Shown here in pieces: positions 20,480 to 33,196 of a DNA stretch of 64,000 bases (its first letter is position 1; each line of letters begins with the position of its first letter). This DNA is from Symbiotaphrina buchneri (Eukaryota > Ascomycota > Symbiotaphrinales > Symbiotaphrinaceae): contig BCIG01000001.1 in assembly GCA_001599915.1 (NCBI GenBank), forward strand, positions 1,054,001-1,118,000. Direction: 5' to 3'. Below the pieces are notes generated by a model, which was not told the DNA's origin, ran no database searches, and saw nothing but the letters and a program-made list of their open reading frames with translations. A program made the translations under genes and the position numbers.

Positions 20480-22913
20480 TTATCGTCCTCCACCGAAATC
20501 CGGTTTGTAGGTGGAAACCCCTTCCCTCATGAGCTCTCTGAGGGCCATAGTGGCGTACTGGCTGGCTTGCAGTTGCAGTTTCAATATGACTGCAATCTTC
20601 ACCGAGTCCGGCTGTTCGTTGAGCTCTTCCTGGCTTGGGAGGGGCGGGAGCCTTCTGCGCTCTAGACGCTCCAAGTCTGTTTGAACCATTTGCTGGTCGT
20701 CCAAGATGTATGCCTTGATATCGCTTGAACATCCAGTGGGTCGGCCTAAGAACTTCCTGTAGCTGCCGCTGAGGCTGGCATCCTTCCATTTGCGTCTCAT
20801 GTCGTAAGGATCGAGACCACCACCACGCTCAGAACCCATGAAAGCCTTGTAGAAGTCGGTTAGGGAATTTGCCGGATAAACTATATCGAAGCCTGGGGTT
20901 GGCAGAACAATGTCGAAAATGGAGAACGTCCCGCTTTCCGCCTCTTCCTTCGATAGTGCACGCGCTCGTTCGAACATGTCATCGGGATCAACGGCTTTGT
21001 TGACACCTTCCGGGTGCACGACAAGTTCGCCTGCTTCGTCGACCTCTTCTGACAGAGCCTCAGCAGCGGAAGGGTCCTTATGCTCATTAATGAGTACTAG
21101 ATCACCTTCTACAACTTGGTCTCCGAAGCGTCTCCAACGCTCGGACGCGACCATGTTCCAAACCAGAGATTGGTAAGCATGAACGTACATCAGACGGAGA
21201 TTGCGAGGCACAGTCTGTAATGCTCCTAGATAATCCTTAGCACGACCATTGCCTGACAGATGCCTGATTATGCTCGTCTCAGCGGAGAACTTCCGAGGCA
21301 GTCGTTCAAGTGCTGGGTGACCTCTGCCAGATTCTTGGAACGAGTGCAAGGCGGACGCTCGTGCCTTGTCATCAGATGAGATGTTGGCTTGAGACAATGG
21401 ATGCTTAGCAGCTGCAAGCGCTTCTGGGCTATATTCTAGAATAGCGTCGCAGGCTCCCTTGAAGTCTTCCTTGAGGATTCGAACGCCCACAGTATCTGTA
21501 CTCGTGGAGAATGAACCGAAACGTTGCAGGCCATAATAATTGATGAAGCCTTTTTCCGATATATCGGCCAGCAGTTGTGCAACGGTACGGCTGGCGAGAT
21601 CGAGTTTATCTGGCAAAGGCAAGGCAGTAGACAGAGGGAAGTGACAGTCACGTAATGTGATGACGAATTCGTTCCCTGCCAAATCACCGAGCGATAAGCC
21701 CTGCTGATGATGTTGAAAGTTTCCGAGCTTGGCACCTCGAAGCGTCTTGTTCTGTGCTGCTACCTTATTTGCCCGGGTCTTGTGAACACTAACACGTTGT
21801 ACAGTAACCGCCCGTCGGTCTTTGGTACCAGCGAAGTTGAAGCTCTTGGGATTTATCCTGAGCTGTCTAGCGAGGTGAGAGACGACTTCCATAGTGTCCT
21901 TGTTCTCCTTGTACAGCGTGAAGTGGAGATGCTCTCCTCCAAGTTCTTTCCAATCCACTCTCTCCATGGGCTGGGTTGGAGGGCGACTTGATCTTTGTGG
22001 GCCTCCCCATCTGCCGGCTCCAGAAGCAATGGTGACCAATATCGAGCCATCATCTGCAGTTGTAGTCTCGAGCTTCGAGGAGAAGATCCTGCGCACTGCC
22101 TTATGGATGCTGGTACGAAGGCCGCGGTCCGTAACAACGGGGGACTTTACTGATCCAGAAGGCTTACCGGGCAACAGAGTCTTCTGATAGAGAGAGAGTA
22201 TGTCCGCAACCTTGTCCGGCCCAAAGTATGAGCCTAAAAGATCCCTGTCCTCAGCAGATAGCTATCGAATCTTAGCAAAAGTTCGCAGCTGGGTCATAGC
22301 TATCCTACCTCGAGTGTATTGTTGCTCTTAGGAGTTACCACATCCGCACCATCCTCTTTCAGCCCTGGCACGCCCGCATTTGTTGGAGGATTGTCCTCTA
22401 AGCCTTTGCCAGTCGAAGAATCCTCAGGTTTGTCAAAAGAGGGCTTCGTCGCTGCCATAGCCGCAAGTTCTTCTGCAGAGATGGGCACAACATCTTGCTC
22501 TTCCACTGCTTTTCTGACCGGCTTCTCACTAGTCGGAGCTCTGAGAGTGGTCAAGTGGACCACTTCGCCAGAGAGCATTATCTCATTTACGAGGAAGTCG
22601 GTATATCTGAGGATACAATTATTAGACCTCCCAATATGAATGTTCGTCTTCCCGCGGCCAAAGCTCACCTCTGTTTCAGCACCCCCGAAAAGCCTGCAGA
22701 GGCATTACCAATGAATTCAGTGATGCCCACTGCAACCTCCCTCTGCAATTGAGGAACCGGTCCCGCCATGTTTGAAGTCTTACCGGGGTTCTGTAAGATT
22801 GGCGCTTGCGGGAGTGGCGTGGTACGGCCGTCGCGCATTTCATCGTCCGGGGGGGAGAGCCTTGGACGCTTGCGAGGCGATTCACCGCCCAAGGGACTGG
22901 AGTGAATATCCAT
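20480..22913 (-). CDS. pus7: tRNA/snRNA/mRNA pseudouridine synthase Pus7 (TruD family)
   Basis: Three exons (22913-22669, 22606-22309, 22261-20480) encode 774 aa. The start is the first ATG of the frame (MDIHSSPLGG), followed by a basic nuclear-localisation-like patch (PRKRPRLSP). The TruD motifs are present: RYTDFLVNEI at the exon 1/2 junction and NFAGTKDRRAVTVQ with the catalytic Asp near residue 329. GLQRFGS and the C-terminal FYKAFMGSERGG region complete the fold. Exon 2 contains a long acidic insert specific to fungi. Pus7 modifies U35 in tRNA-Tyr, U13 in several tRNAs, U2 snRNA and mRNAs (established in yeast). The promoter is shared with the divergent carotenoid oxygenase gene 1 kb away. 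Confidence 0.93.
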
Positions 22914-23915
22914 GATGGCCAGTTTCCTGCCAGAGCGTTGTATCCTCAAAATCCGCACATTAATATTTATTTTTATTGAACTAAAGATTTAAGCCTTGAT
23001 TTACGGTTGCCGACAGAGAGCTCCTCCGCACCAGTTAGTCCCGTACTCCGTAGACGGGTACGGGTACGCCGGACAGATCTGCGGACCCCCAGAATCTGTC
23101 AGTGGCCTTGGCATAACCTAAGCTAGATCTGCCAAGAAGACCCTTCTGCATGAGCTTCGCATCTGATAATCCGGCAACCTGGGAGTTGACGATACCAATC
23201 ATAAGTCCCTGCCCACCGCCATACGGGCGTAAGTGACCGCACCGAATGAATCTGCCATACTCGACCATCGTTGATGGCTGGCGCCGATGCAAAGTTCCTC
23301 CGAAATCAAAGCGACGTCCATGGTGCCCAATCAGGAAGCTCTGTTTAGCGAGAGACGTTATCCCGTCCTTTCCTCGGCTCTTCTAGCGGCCGCAGTGCAT
23401 GTCGTCAGGACCGAGGGCGGTGGCAGGTGGACGTCGAGGAGATCGGTCATTGCTCACCGAGTAATCTCGTCGCACCTCCACCTCTGGTCCACAAGAGACA
23501 TGTGCCGTGCTGCTACTGGTTGTGTTCCTCCTGTCCGGTAGTAGTGCACCATCTTCTCGAGTCTGCTTGATCATTTCGGATATCTATCCAAACCCATACA
23601 ATACAGGCAGATTACTACGGCCGAGTCAGGTTACATCGTCTGTACGATGTTGTTGCGGTCGTCTCTGCGGTCGAACTCTAGGTCCGACGTGCACTATATT
23701 TGACTTCTCGGCCTGACTATATTAGCCGTTCCCTAGCCAAAGCGTTGCCTGGCATGAGAAGACTATGGACTCGATCCACAGTAACACCTGATATAAAAGT
23801 CCTTTAGTGGCTCCTCTCCAGAGCACGAGTGTCCTACATTCTCTTATCATCAAGCTAGTCTATCTGCCGCAGCAATAATATTCCTCGAGTCATTCCACCC
23901 TTCACCCCGTCGAAG
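22914..23915. other. divergent intergenic region
   Basis: About 1 kb between pus7 and the carotenoid oxygenase gene. A short A/T-rich tract lies at 22955-22995. Small open frames are unsupported. Confidence 0.4.
23791..23798 (+). promoter_or_regulatory. candidate TATA box of the carotenoid oxygenase gene
   Basis: ATATAAAA lies 118-125 bases upstream of the ATG at 23916 and is followed by a C/T-rich leader. Confidence 0.45.
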
Positions 23916-25739
23916 ATGTCAACACAAACAGTTACCACTGTAGAGCACTGGGCACAGCCCACGCGGCCCAACAACACATATGATTCGCCGTCTACTAGTC
24001 CCGCTGAATGTGTCTCTTCCACAGTTGAGCATTTCAATGGCTGGCCGAACGCTATCGGGGTACGCTCGTTACCGTGTACAACCTCGTCCAAGCGTGCTGA
24101 CTTTTTCGCAGTTCGATATCAATCATGAAGAGCGGACTCCAGTAGAATTGAAGGTCACTGGCAAGATTCCCACCTACGCGTCCGGCACCTTGTACCGTAC
24201 CGGGCCAGGCGGTTATCAAATCACGGCTGAAAATGGGATGCTGTACTCTGCGCGTCACTGGTTCGATGGCTTCACTCAAGTCCATCGCTTCCAGATCATT
24301 CCTTCTGCATGTTGTGAGGCGGCGACGAGGGTCCTCTATAACTCACGACATGAGTGTGACGAGTATATGGAAGAAATCCGGAAGACGGGAAAGATGGAAG
24401 ACTTCAGCTTTGGACAAAAACGTGACCCTTGCTTGAGCTATTTCAGGAAATTCATGAGTGTATTCTCGGCAGCTCAGCGTGGACAAGGCACGTCAGATGC
24501 TAATGTAGGAGTCACCTTGTCCGTCAATCCTCCTGGTATGGCCGAAGCGGTCCGGGCAAAGAATGGCGATGCTATCAGGCATGCCTCGGGGACCCGGACC
24601 CTCTTCACCAAGACAGATGCGACAGTGTTCCAACAGATTGATGCCGAGACCCTTGAACCAATTGGTTATGCGAACCAAGTCATGCTGCATCCCGATCTCA
24701 AAGGTCAGATGTCATGTGCACATGCCAAATCGGATCCAATCACGGGTGATGTGTACAACTTCAACCTGGAGTTGGGTCGTGAGACTGTATATAAGATTTT
24801 CCGCATCTCTGCGCGAACTGGAAAAACGGAAATCATAGGAACTGTGAAGAATGCGCCTCCTGCGTATTTGCACTCTTTCTTCCTCACGCAGAATTATGTT
24901 GTCTTTTGCGTATGGGGTAGCCGCCTAGCAATGCGCGGTATGAAGGTGCCTTGGGAAAGGAATATCTTGACGCCATAGCGAACTTCGATCCTACCAAGAA
25001 GGCACAGTGGTACATCATCGACCGCAGGAACGACAAGGGCATCCTGGCTGAGTACGAGAGCGCTGCTTTCTATGCTTTTCATGCCATCAATGCTTGGGAG
25101 GAGGCTTCAAGTAATGCTGCGGGCCAAGTGGACATCTGCGCTGACATCCCGGCATTTGAGAATTTGGACTGCATCAAGCGCTTCTTCTACGAGAATATCA
25201 AGTCTACAGGCTCAGGGGCGTCGGAGTACGCAGTCGGAGCAGAGAAGGGCATATCATCCCGGCCTTTCTTCCGACGTTATCGGTTGCCCTCGGTCAACAC
25301 TCCAGGGAATGGCGGGCCAAGACCCGCGCAGATTGTGTGGACGGCTCCCCGAGATGCATCGGGAGAGCTGCCGACCATTAATCCCAAGTACTTTACCAAG
25401 CGGTCTCGTTATATTTACGCCAATTCCGATACAGGGAAATCATCCTTTCTTGATGGGATCGTCAAGTTCGATACAGAGATGCAAAAGCCAGTGTATTGGC
25501 AATATCACGCTCAAAATCCCGGGGAAGCCATCTTCATTCCGGATCCAGAAGGACAGAAGGAGGACGATGGAGTACTTCTTAGTGTCGTTCTGGATGGCGT
25601 GACTGGGAAGAGTTACCTCCTCTGCTTGGATGCTAGAACAATGACGGAGATGGGCAGAGCGAGTATGGAGGTAGCCATGGGCTTCGGCTTCCACGGCACA
25701 CACGCCCGTGCTGATGGAAAGGATAGGTATGACTTTTAG
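23916..25739 (+). CDS. carotenoid cleavage oxygenase family gene with one apparent frameshift
   Basis: Exon 1 is 23916-24059. An intron with GTACGC donor and GCTGAC branch ends at 24111. The second exon runs in one frame to about 24969 and continues to 25739 in another frame. Before the break the family signatures TPVELKVTGKIP, GTLYRTGPGG and HWFDGFTQVHRF are clear. After the break come DAIANFDPTKKAQWY and FHAINAWEE. The four iron-binding His positions can be assigned: AHAKSDP and YLHSF before the break, FHAINAW and GFHGTHA after it. The first frame reads WERNIL and then stops at 24976. The homologous continuation starts at 24969, as if one G had been lost. Fungal members cleave carotenoids or stilbenes using non-haem iron. 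Either the gene is inactive in this strain or the assembly has a base error. Confidence 0.75.
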
Positions 25740-26977
25740 GTCCCTATGCCTGCGGTCCACCCTAGATCTTGTTTCTAGTTGATCATTATGATATCGCTGT
25801 TGTAGGAATGCCTAAGCGGTATACATATGACCAGATGGGTATCAATGCAATAGGGTCATGGACAATTTGCTCAATAATCTACGACCAGTTTAGGATAACG
25901 ACGTCCTGCATCCTGTTCATACTACAGATAGAGAAGACAGTCCATGTTCGCAGTAACATGGTGGCCGGTTACATCGGGGTAACGTCGGTGAGACAAGGCT
26001 CCGAAGGACGTGGAGCAGGGTGGTCCTCACTATCTAACAGATATTACTGCTGCGGTTCTGACAAGAAGAATATTAAGGTAGTCTTGGAAATTATTAGATC
26101 ATCGCGCATTTCATGTGAACGTGGACGCGAAAGCTAGGCGCAGCGAGATAGGACGAAGGTAGTTGCAGCTGCACCTTGCTTTAGGCTGAATGGATCTGTG
26201 TGACGGGGATTCAACCGAAAAACCTCGGAGATGCGACCTAGCCCTTCTTCACCCTTGCCAAACTACCGAAACGACGTGGGACTGTCCGTGCCACCGAACA
26301 ACTGATGAGCGTGACGGGACCGTGGGGCGACTTCTGGGGTTTTTCTCCAACCTAATCCGACTCCTCCTGGAGTCCAGTGGGGAGGACCTACCAATGAAAC
26401 TCCAGAGGGTGGAGCCGCAGCCTGCACGGGAACATGTTAGCTGCGGGCCACTCGAGCGACTGCACCAGATTGTTGATAGTCTGGACCCACATGTAACATA
26501 CCTCAACTGATCGTCCCTCCGCCATCTGCCTCTCCAGTCTCACTCTCCGCTGCAAGCCTCTGATGGCCGCGACTTCCGTACCATCTACGTATGATTGCTC
26601 AACGTTTTTGGCTATGCAAGTACGTCTTGGCTGACCCACGTCCCATGCGCATCCGGCACGGAATGCCCTTTCGGTTCGTCCGAAGGCTGTGAAGGCCTCC
26701 CAATAGTATGGAGTTAGCTTGATCCGGAGCCCTCAGATGTTGGCCATCCTTCCCCATGGAGGGCGCTGGATCCACTTTCCCGGGGGCCGTCCATGCCTTG
26801 TTCCACATGTCCAGCATTTGATACTCTCCTTGCTTTCCTATAAAGAGTGGGACCCTCCGCTCTTTTGCCAAGTTTATATTGTTCTCACACCTTTCGTTTT
26901 ACCGATCTCATCCTTCCTGTTTCTGTCATATAATATCCAACCAGTTCAGAGTGTGTTGCATGTAGCCTGATTGCAGC
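25740..26977. other. intergenic region
   Basis: About 1.2 kb, probably the 3' UTR of the oxygenase gene and the promoter of the MFS gene. No coding exon is supported. Confidence 0.4.
26839..26845 (+). promoter_or_regulatory. candidate TATA box of the MFS gene
   Basis: TATAAAG lies 133 bases before the ATG at 26978. Confidence 0.45.
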
Positions 26978-29000
26978 ATGGCTGTCAAAGAAGAGACCAA
27001 CCTCCCGAGCTACGGCAGTGACCTGAACGTGGCCAGAGTCATGACAGATGTCAGTGAAGAGAAGTATGTCGCGGAACACATGCAACATGCCGGAGTAGGA
27101 GTCGCCCACGGCAAAAATGTTGATGTACCTATCCGGCAGCGCGAGGCACCGGAGCATATCAGAAACTTGACTACGGCAGAGAGGGATGCTCTTGAAACGC
27201 GACTGCGCCGCAAGATCGATTTCAGGCTCCTTCCGCCAGTTATCATTATGTACATCATGAATTATTTGGACAGGAACAACATTGCTTCAGCAAGATTAGC
27301 TGGTCTACAAAGCGAGCTCGGGTTGACCAGTACACAATATGAGGTAAAGCCTTCTGGCCCAATTCTCCGAACCAGGCAGGGGCTGACTCGATATAGACAG
27401 CCGTCAGTATCCTATTCGTAGGCTACCTCCTTATGCAGGGTGAGCTGTTCCGCCCTTGAATTTCTTAGCTCATTACTCACTCGCCATCCAGTGCCGTCAA
27501 ATTTGCTTCTGAACAAGATTGGTAAACCGGCGTTGTATCTACCATCTTGCATGATCATTTGGGGGATCATCTCCGGTTGCACCGGCGCCACTCAGAGCTA
27601 TGGTGGCCTCATTGCCTGCCGTTTCGTGCTTGGTTTCGTTGAAGCCGCCTACTTTGTGAGTCCATCGCGGTATCAGCCAGTTATACCATGCTGATTCTGC
27701 GCAGCCCGGATGTCTCTTCTTCCTCTCCACTTGGTACACGAGAAAGGAACTGGCCTTCCGCTCTGCCTGCCTCTATTCAGGGTCGCTCATGTCCGGTGCA
27801 TTTTCCGGTTTGATCGCTGCGGGCATCACCAATGGGATGGACGGCGCAAGGCACCTGAGAGCATGGTACGTGTTTATTCCTCTGATCATGGTTGGAATAT
27901 ATCCCGCTCACGCACGCCCTAGGAGATGGCTGTTCATCATTGAAGGTGCCATGACTGTTGTCATCGCTTTTGGCGCTTTCTTTGTCCTACCGAATTTCCC
28001 GAGGACGACCACTTGGTTAACGGAGGAAGAGCGCGAACTGGCTGTCTGGAGACTCCAAGAAGACATCGGGCAGGATGACTGGACAGGTAGCGAGGAGCAG
28101 ACGTTTCTGCATGGTGCGAAACTTGCTTTCAAGGATATTAAGACGTGGATACTGGTAGGTTTGGCTCTTCGACCCGCGTGATGACCCATTTCTGATCTGC
28201 TATAGATGGTCATGCTGTTCTGCATCGTCGCTTCGGGCTCTGTGACGAACTTCTTCCCAACGTACGTATCCGCTAAAACATTCCTTCGGGAATTCAGAGC
28301 TGATGTCTCCGAAGTGTGGTCAAGACCCTAGGCTACAGCGACGTCATCTCTCTCCTATTGACCGTCCCTCCCTACGCGCTTTGCGTGATCACTGCCTTCT
28401 TAAATGCATGGCACGCCGACCGCACCGGCGAACGCTTCTGGCATATCACCCTCCCTCTTTGGGTGGCTGTAGCGGCATTCATCCTGGCTGCCTGCACAAC
28501 GGCCACTGCACCGCGCTACGTCGCCATGATGCTCATGGTCCCCGGCGTCTACACCGGCTATGTAAGAACTCGTGCAACGCTAGACATGGAACTTTTCTAA
28601 TGGCTGATAGGTGGTTGCCCTGGCCTGGATCTCCAACACGATCCCCCGTCCGCCCGCCAAGCGCGCAGCAGCGCTTGCAGCCATCAACGCGGTGTCCAAC
28701 TGCTCGTCCATCTACGCCTCATACATGTACCCCGAGTCAGCGGGCCCACGTTATGGTAAGTTCGCAGCAATCCATAGACCCCCCTGAAAAAGGTCACCCG
28801 GACTAACTCCAGACACAGTCGTGGCCATGGCCGTCAACTGCATGACAGCTTTTATCGCCGTCTTGTCCGCTACAGTCCTCAGACTTGTCCTGGCCAGGCT
28901 CAACCGAAAACTCGATAGGGGCGAGTTCGTCGAAGGCGCTATCAATAACGAGGGCGTGCCTGGCGAGGCCGCCAAGAGGGGCTTCAGGTTCTTGTTGTAG
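26978..29000 (+). CDS. MFS transporter, allantoate permease (Dal5/ACS) family
   Basis: Nine exons encode 533 aa: 26978-27343, 27397-27439, 27492-27655, 27705-27865, 27923-28154, 28206-28261, 28315-28561, 28611-28755 and 28813-29000. All phases agree. Anion:cation symporter features are visible: KIDFRLLPPVIIMYIMNYLDRNNI in the first membrane helix, GFVEAAYFPGCLFFLSTWY around helix 5, and RWLFIIEGAMTVVIAF before the central loop. The long cytoplasmic N-terminus and central loop are typical. Family members carry organic anions such as allantoate, nicotinate, biotin or dipeptides across the plasma membrane. The substrate here cannot be assigned. No catabolic enzyme for an obvious substrate lies next to it. 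Confidence 0.92.
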
Positions 29001-29574
29001 CCCGGCCCGACTCGGAGGAGTCGCTGCGGCTTGATCCGACTTGTGGATTTTGCATTGGATGTTTTGGAGGTGGTTTTCGCATATGTTAGATTTGATTTGG
29101 TTAAGATCGATTGTTGAGGAAACTACCTGCCTTCTTGGAAAAGCAGGATTAGCTCTATAGAGAATGGAGCCTGACCTACCTTTATCATGTCCGATATTAT
29201 ACGGAATTCCGTACATATATTGAAATAGGACACTAGCCCGGGCAGTCTAAACTCATTTAGAGACACACTACGTCTTCGGGCCTCTTTACAAAGGTAGGTG
29301 CAGCAGTGCCTTCACAAGACCTCATGGGCTATTTCACGCGCTCAAGAGCAGAAGCCCCTGAGGCTCACCTTGCTTCCGAAACCCTTGTGAATGGTCCATT
29401 GCTGAGGGCAACGGTTTTGCGAAGATACAGACAAATGAAGATAGTATACCGCAGTCTGCACTTTGCAGTCTGCTTATGATTCCAAGAACACCTGTACTCC
29501 ACGTGTGACCATGGATGAACCCCAAACGCCGCCAAAACACCTGGTCCGTCTCCCCCCGCAATAGTCCTGAATAA
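29001..29574. other. convergent intergenic region
   Basis: 574 bases between the MFS stop and the Mis12 stop. It contains a 14-bp palindrome (TACGGAATTCCGTA) at 29210-29223. Nothing coding is supported. Confidence 0.4.
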
Positions 29575-30720
29575 TTAATCGACGTCCATCTCATCCCCCT
29601 GAATCTGACCGCCCACAATATCCACCACCTTCTCCATGGCGGCCACCTCGTCCGCGCCCACACTCCTTCCTCCTCCCTGCCACTCCCCATCGCGCACCTC
29701 GCCTTGGTGACCCAGCTCAAGGCCTCTCGTCCGCTCCAGATGCCGTCGCGTCTGCGACTCGATGTAGTGCCGCCTTTCCTGCTGGATTGCGCTCTCACTT
29801 CTGCCGGCGCCGGGCAGATTTGATAGCCTTGGACGCAGAATGGAAAGAAGCGAACGGAGCGCAGGTAACTGGGAGAGAGCGAAGTCGGTGTTTGTGGTGA
29901 GGGGGTTTTGTTGTGCTTGTGATCCCAGTTCAAGTTGTTGTGCAGCGGGGTGCGAGGTGAGGAAGGCGAATGGTGACCGGTCTTGTGGGTCAGAGGCGGG
30001 CTCGGAGGCCTCCCTTTTCGGCGCATTGTTGCTGGTTGGAGAAAGGAGGGATTGCAGTTGAGAGATAAGGCTGGCGTTGCGGGATGACTCTTGCACAAGG
30101 ACGTTGTGAAGCTTTTGGGTCTCCTGTAGCTTGCGTCGCAGAGTGTGAAGAGACTCTGGGGTCGGGTCATCAGCTTGTTGGTTAAATGAGAGGCCCTGCA
30201 CTTCCGTCAGTACTGTCTCCAACCCGCAGTCCAAGCACCAAGGATATTTGTCCTAAATCCACTGACCTCATAATGTGCCAGCCGAATCCACGGCGCCAGG
30301 TCTTCCGGCACAGTCAGGACGTTTCTCAAGACGTAGATCTCCAGCTTGTCAAAGTCCTTATCCACCGTAGCTTCTAATAATGTTTCCAGTTGATGTACGC
30401 CATTCTCAATCTCGCCCTTGGCCTCCGGGTAGACGGTGTTCCCTTCGCCGTCGGTGTCTGGGATGGTGTTGTCGGCGGCGTTCTTCTGGGAGAAGCCGAG
30501 AGATTCAGGTGGAGCGTTCAACAACCCATTCTCGACGGCCGTCACGGCCTTATACACGATGGTATTGATGGCATTGATTATATCATCAATCAGGGACTGT
30601 CTCGCGGTCAGTGCTGTGTCGGAGCAAGGGATATATGCGATTCTGTCGCACCAATGGGGTATATTGCAAATGCTCAGTGACAAGCGCAGTCGTATCATGC
30701 GCCGGGTCCGTTACTGCCAT
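29575..30720 (-). CDS. mis12: kinetochore protein Mis12/Mtw1
   Basis: Three exons (30720-30652, 30596-30267, 30195-29575) encode 339 aa. The N-terminus MAVTDPAHDTTALVTEHLQY joins across intron 1 to TPLSLIDDIINAINTIVYKA. This is the diagnostic Mis12 N-terminal helical hairpin, followed by VENGLLNAPPESLGF. A long coiled coil comes after it (LHTLRRKLQETQKLHNVLVQ). The C-terminal part is fungal-specific and ends in an acidic tail. Mis12 is a core subunit of the MIND/Mis12 complex, which links inner kinetochore CENP-C to Ndc80 and KNL1 (established). It acts in the nucleus at centromeres. The assignment rests on the N-terminal block and the length. Confidence 0.9.
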
Positions 30721-31486
30721 TGCAGCTATCTGCGCCTGTAGTATTGATCAATTGGATATTTACAAACGGTTGTAGATGGTGGTTCGTGCGACTGTTTACA
30801 TGCAGGCTTGGCGCGTCGTTTCACTAGCGCGGAATTCCACCTTAGACTCGTAAGGAAGATCGCCTCGGTTCCTTGACCTTGCAGAGTTGCAGAAGGACGC
30901 TTGATCGCAACGCAGTCCGCGTTTTTAGAGTCACAAGCCTCGCCTTCTAGATGGGTAGAGGTCTATATACAAGCTCATCATGGCGAAATGAGGGGCAATT
31001 GACAGGAATTGGAGCCAAGGTATGGCATGTGGCTGCAATATTTGGACGGCTTCTTAAGAGTCCGTCTCACTCGGTTGGATCAGATCTCATGGACCAGTCC
31101 AAAAGGACACTTCACTCTACAAGCCTACTAACATCGTGCATGACTTGCTGCCATCACCACTTTGGTGAGACATGGCAATTCCAATGGGCTGCAACGGGAA
31201 TGGAAGTCGATAACCCGTCTGGAGTACAGCGATTCCGGTAATACTGTCCACGGCTAAGGGGTAGTTGAAAAGATTGGAAACTTTTATGGTGCTCTGTATT
31301 GTCTATTGTCCACCAGGATGGCAGCATCCGTAGATAAGCAAGACAAATGAAGATGCCTTAGATGATCGGTGACTCGTGAACTCATAAAAGGATTTGAGGG
31401 TAATGATGCGGAATGGACGTTGGCCAGGATTGTAAAGCGAACAGATACTGCGGAATGAGGAAAGCCAATCTGGGATCCAGAAGACT
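30721..31486. other. intergenic region
   Basis: 766 bases upstream of mis12 and downstream of TCTP. No supported feature. Confidence 0.4.
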
Positions 31487-32333
31487 CTACACCTTCATCT
31501 CGGTCAGACCGTGCTTCCACACGGTGATGAATGGAGTAACACCGTCCTCACGGTAGTTGAGGAGGACAACCCTGTGCAACGGAGTCAGCAATGTCGCTCT
31601 ATCAAGAGTTGGTAGTACGGTCGAGGTCGACATACATTCCATCCGGGTCCATGGACTCGCCAATGTAGAAGTCGTAGTCCTTGAAGTTGGCGACGATCTT
31701 CTTGGCGTATGCCTGCGCGCCGGTTTCAAAGGCCTTGATGGTGTCATCGTCGGCCTCCTTCGCCTTCAACGCCTCCTTGACCTTCTTCATGTAGGCTGCA
31801 GAACGTAAGTGACTACTCTAGGCTCCTCTAAGGATCAGAGGCGGAATTGGGGAGGCACATACTCTTCAAGTGGCTGAGATATGACTTCTTGTCGAATTGA
31901 GTGGACTGCAGACGGAAGGCATCCACAACATCGATGACCTGGGTGGTGGTGTCCTCGAGACCCTCATCGGCCTCCTCGGCGGAAGGGTTGGCACCAATAT
32001 CTGCACGCGAAGACTTGTCAGCAGCTTGCACCCAGTTAGACGGTCGGAGGGGATATCTACGGACCGATATCCTCGTTCCCCTTCTTGGTCACCATTTTAC
32101 AGTCGATCTCATATACGGCACCATCGACCTCCTTGAGATCCCAGGTGTCGGAGATGATCTCATCATCGGTAATAAGATCCTGCCCAACAGTGTCAGCAGG
32201 AGTGGGCAATCATTAAGCAGACGGCGAGGGGGGCGGGTGTTTATGCGACGATAGCGCTGCGGCTGCGAAAGTTCTCCAGGCGCTTTGATAGAGTCAGGGC
32301 GGGGTAATGTGCGCTCACCTTGTAGATGATCAT
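31487..32333 (-). CDS. tma19: translationally controlled tumour protein (TCTP/Tma19)
   Basis: Five exons (32333-32319, 32179-32065, 32000-31863, 31795-31636, 31571-31487) encode 170 aa, the usual TCTP length. The first exon is 15 nt (MIIYK). Characteristic blocks are [20 protein letters not shown] at the N-terminus, the TCTP signature IGANPSAEE, and the C-terminal [12 protein letters not shown] followed by [17 protein letters not shown]. The protein is small, cytosolic and ribosome-associated, and is linked to growth and stress responses (family knowledge). Five short exons in 850 bp is dense. The gene shares an 863-bp divergent promoter with sur2. Confidence 0.97.
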
Positions 32334-33196
32334 GTTGACAGTTGGGGTCGAGAATCAGACAAATGTTCGATGGGCAAGAAAAACAGGAACAGAGACAGGA
32401 TTCTCTGTGGTATATGTATGAAAAGTTTCTGGGGGAGGCAAGCGGTGGGTCTGCGCGATGGAACAGTTTCCAAGGAGTCCAGGTGCAAGAAAAATTGGCG
32501 GAGACAGCGCCAACCAGGTACATCGTACCTCGGTGGGGTTAAGCCTATGGCGGTCTCTGATTGGCGGAACTCTTTCGACGTCTTTTCAGAAATTCCATAA
32601 GGTAAGGTACAGAGTCCAAATACAGATACTTCGTACCTGTACTGTACGAGTAAACACTTCTGCACGTGATTATGGGTGCATTAAACGAGTCGGGCATCTA
32701 AGCGAAATGGGCTGGGCCGGATCGATGTCGGACCGGTGGCAAAAGGGACTCGCCTTGTTTGTGCTGTGGATCATTTTCCCCCTAGCATGAACCGCTTCGG
32801 CCTTAATAATGAAAAATCGCCGTTCTCCGACCCAGCACCGCACCGGCAGCAGAGCCAGTGAAAGTGTGATGGAGCTCGTGGTGACGTGCACGGAATAAAT
32901 AAATAATAATATCGGCCATCTCGTGCTCACGTTCCAATCTTCTGTTCCTTCCCTCAGACTGTTCTTTTGTCCGGCTTGACCGGCTCTTCGAACCCCTTAT
33001 CATCTCACACTCCTTTTGTGCCACGGCTACTCGGTGCTTTTGTTGCTCTCATCGTCAGCCCACGAGCGCAGACCCCTGATCGCCTAAGCAGACCCCCGAC
33101 GTACTTCGATAGTCTGCGACGACCGAGGGATTGTTCTTGACAGCAGGAATTATATTGCCGCTGCTACTCTTCAATACTCAGCCTTTGGCTGAAGAT
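32334..33196. other. divergent promoter between TCTP and sur2
   Basis: The region contains an A/T-rich AATAAATAAATAATAATAT tract near 32896-32914, and a C/T-rich leader from about 32930 toward sur2. Confidence 0.45.

Noticed and set aside
24900-24980. Intron to explain the frame change in the carotenoid oxygenase
   Set aside because: Possible GT-AG pairs here are 19 or 36 nt, too short. The 36-nt one does not change the frame, and the upstream frame keeps family sequence up to WERNIL.
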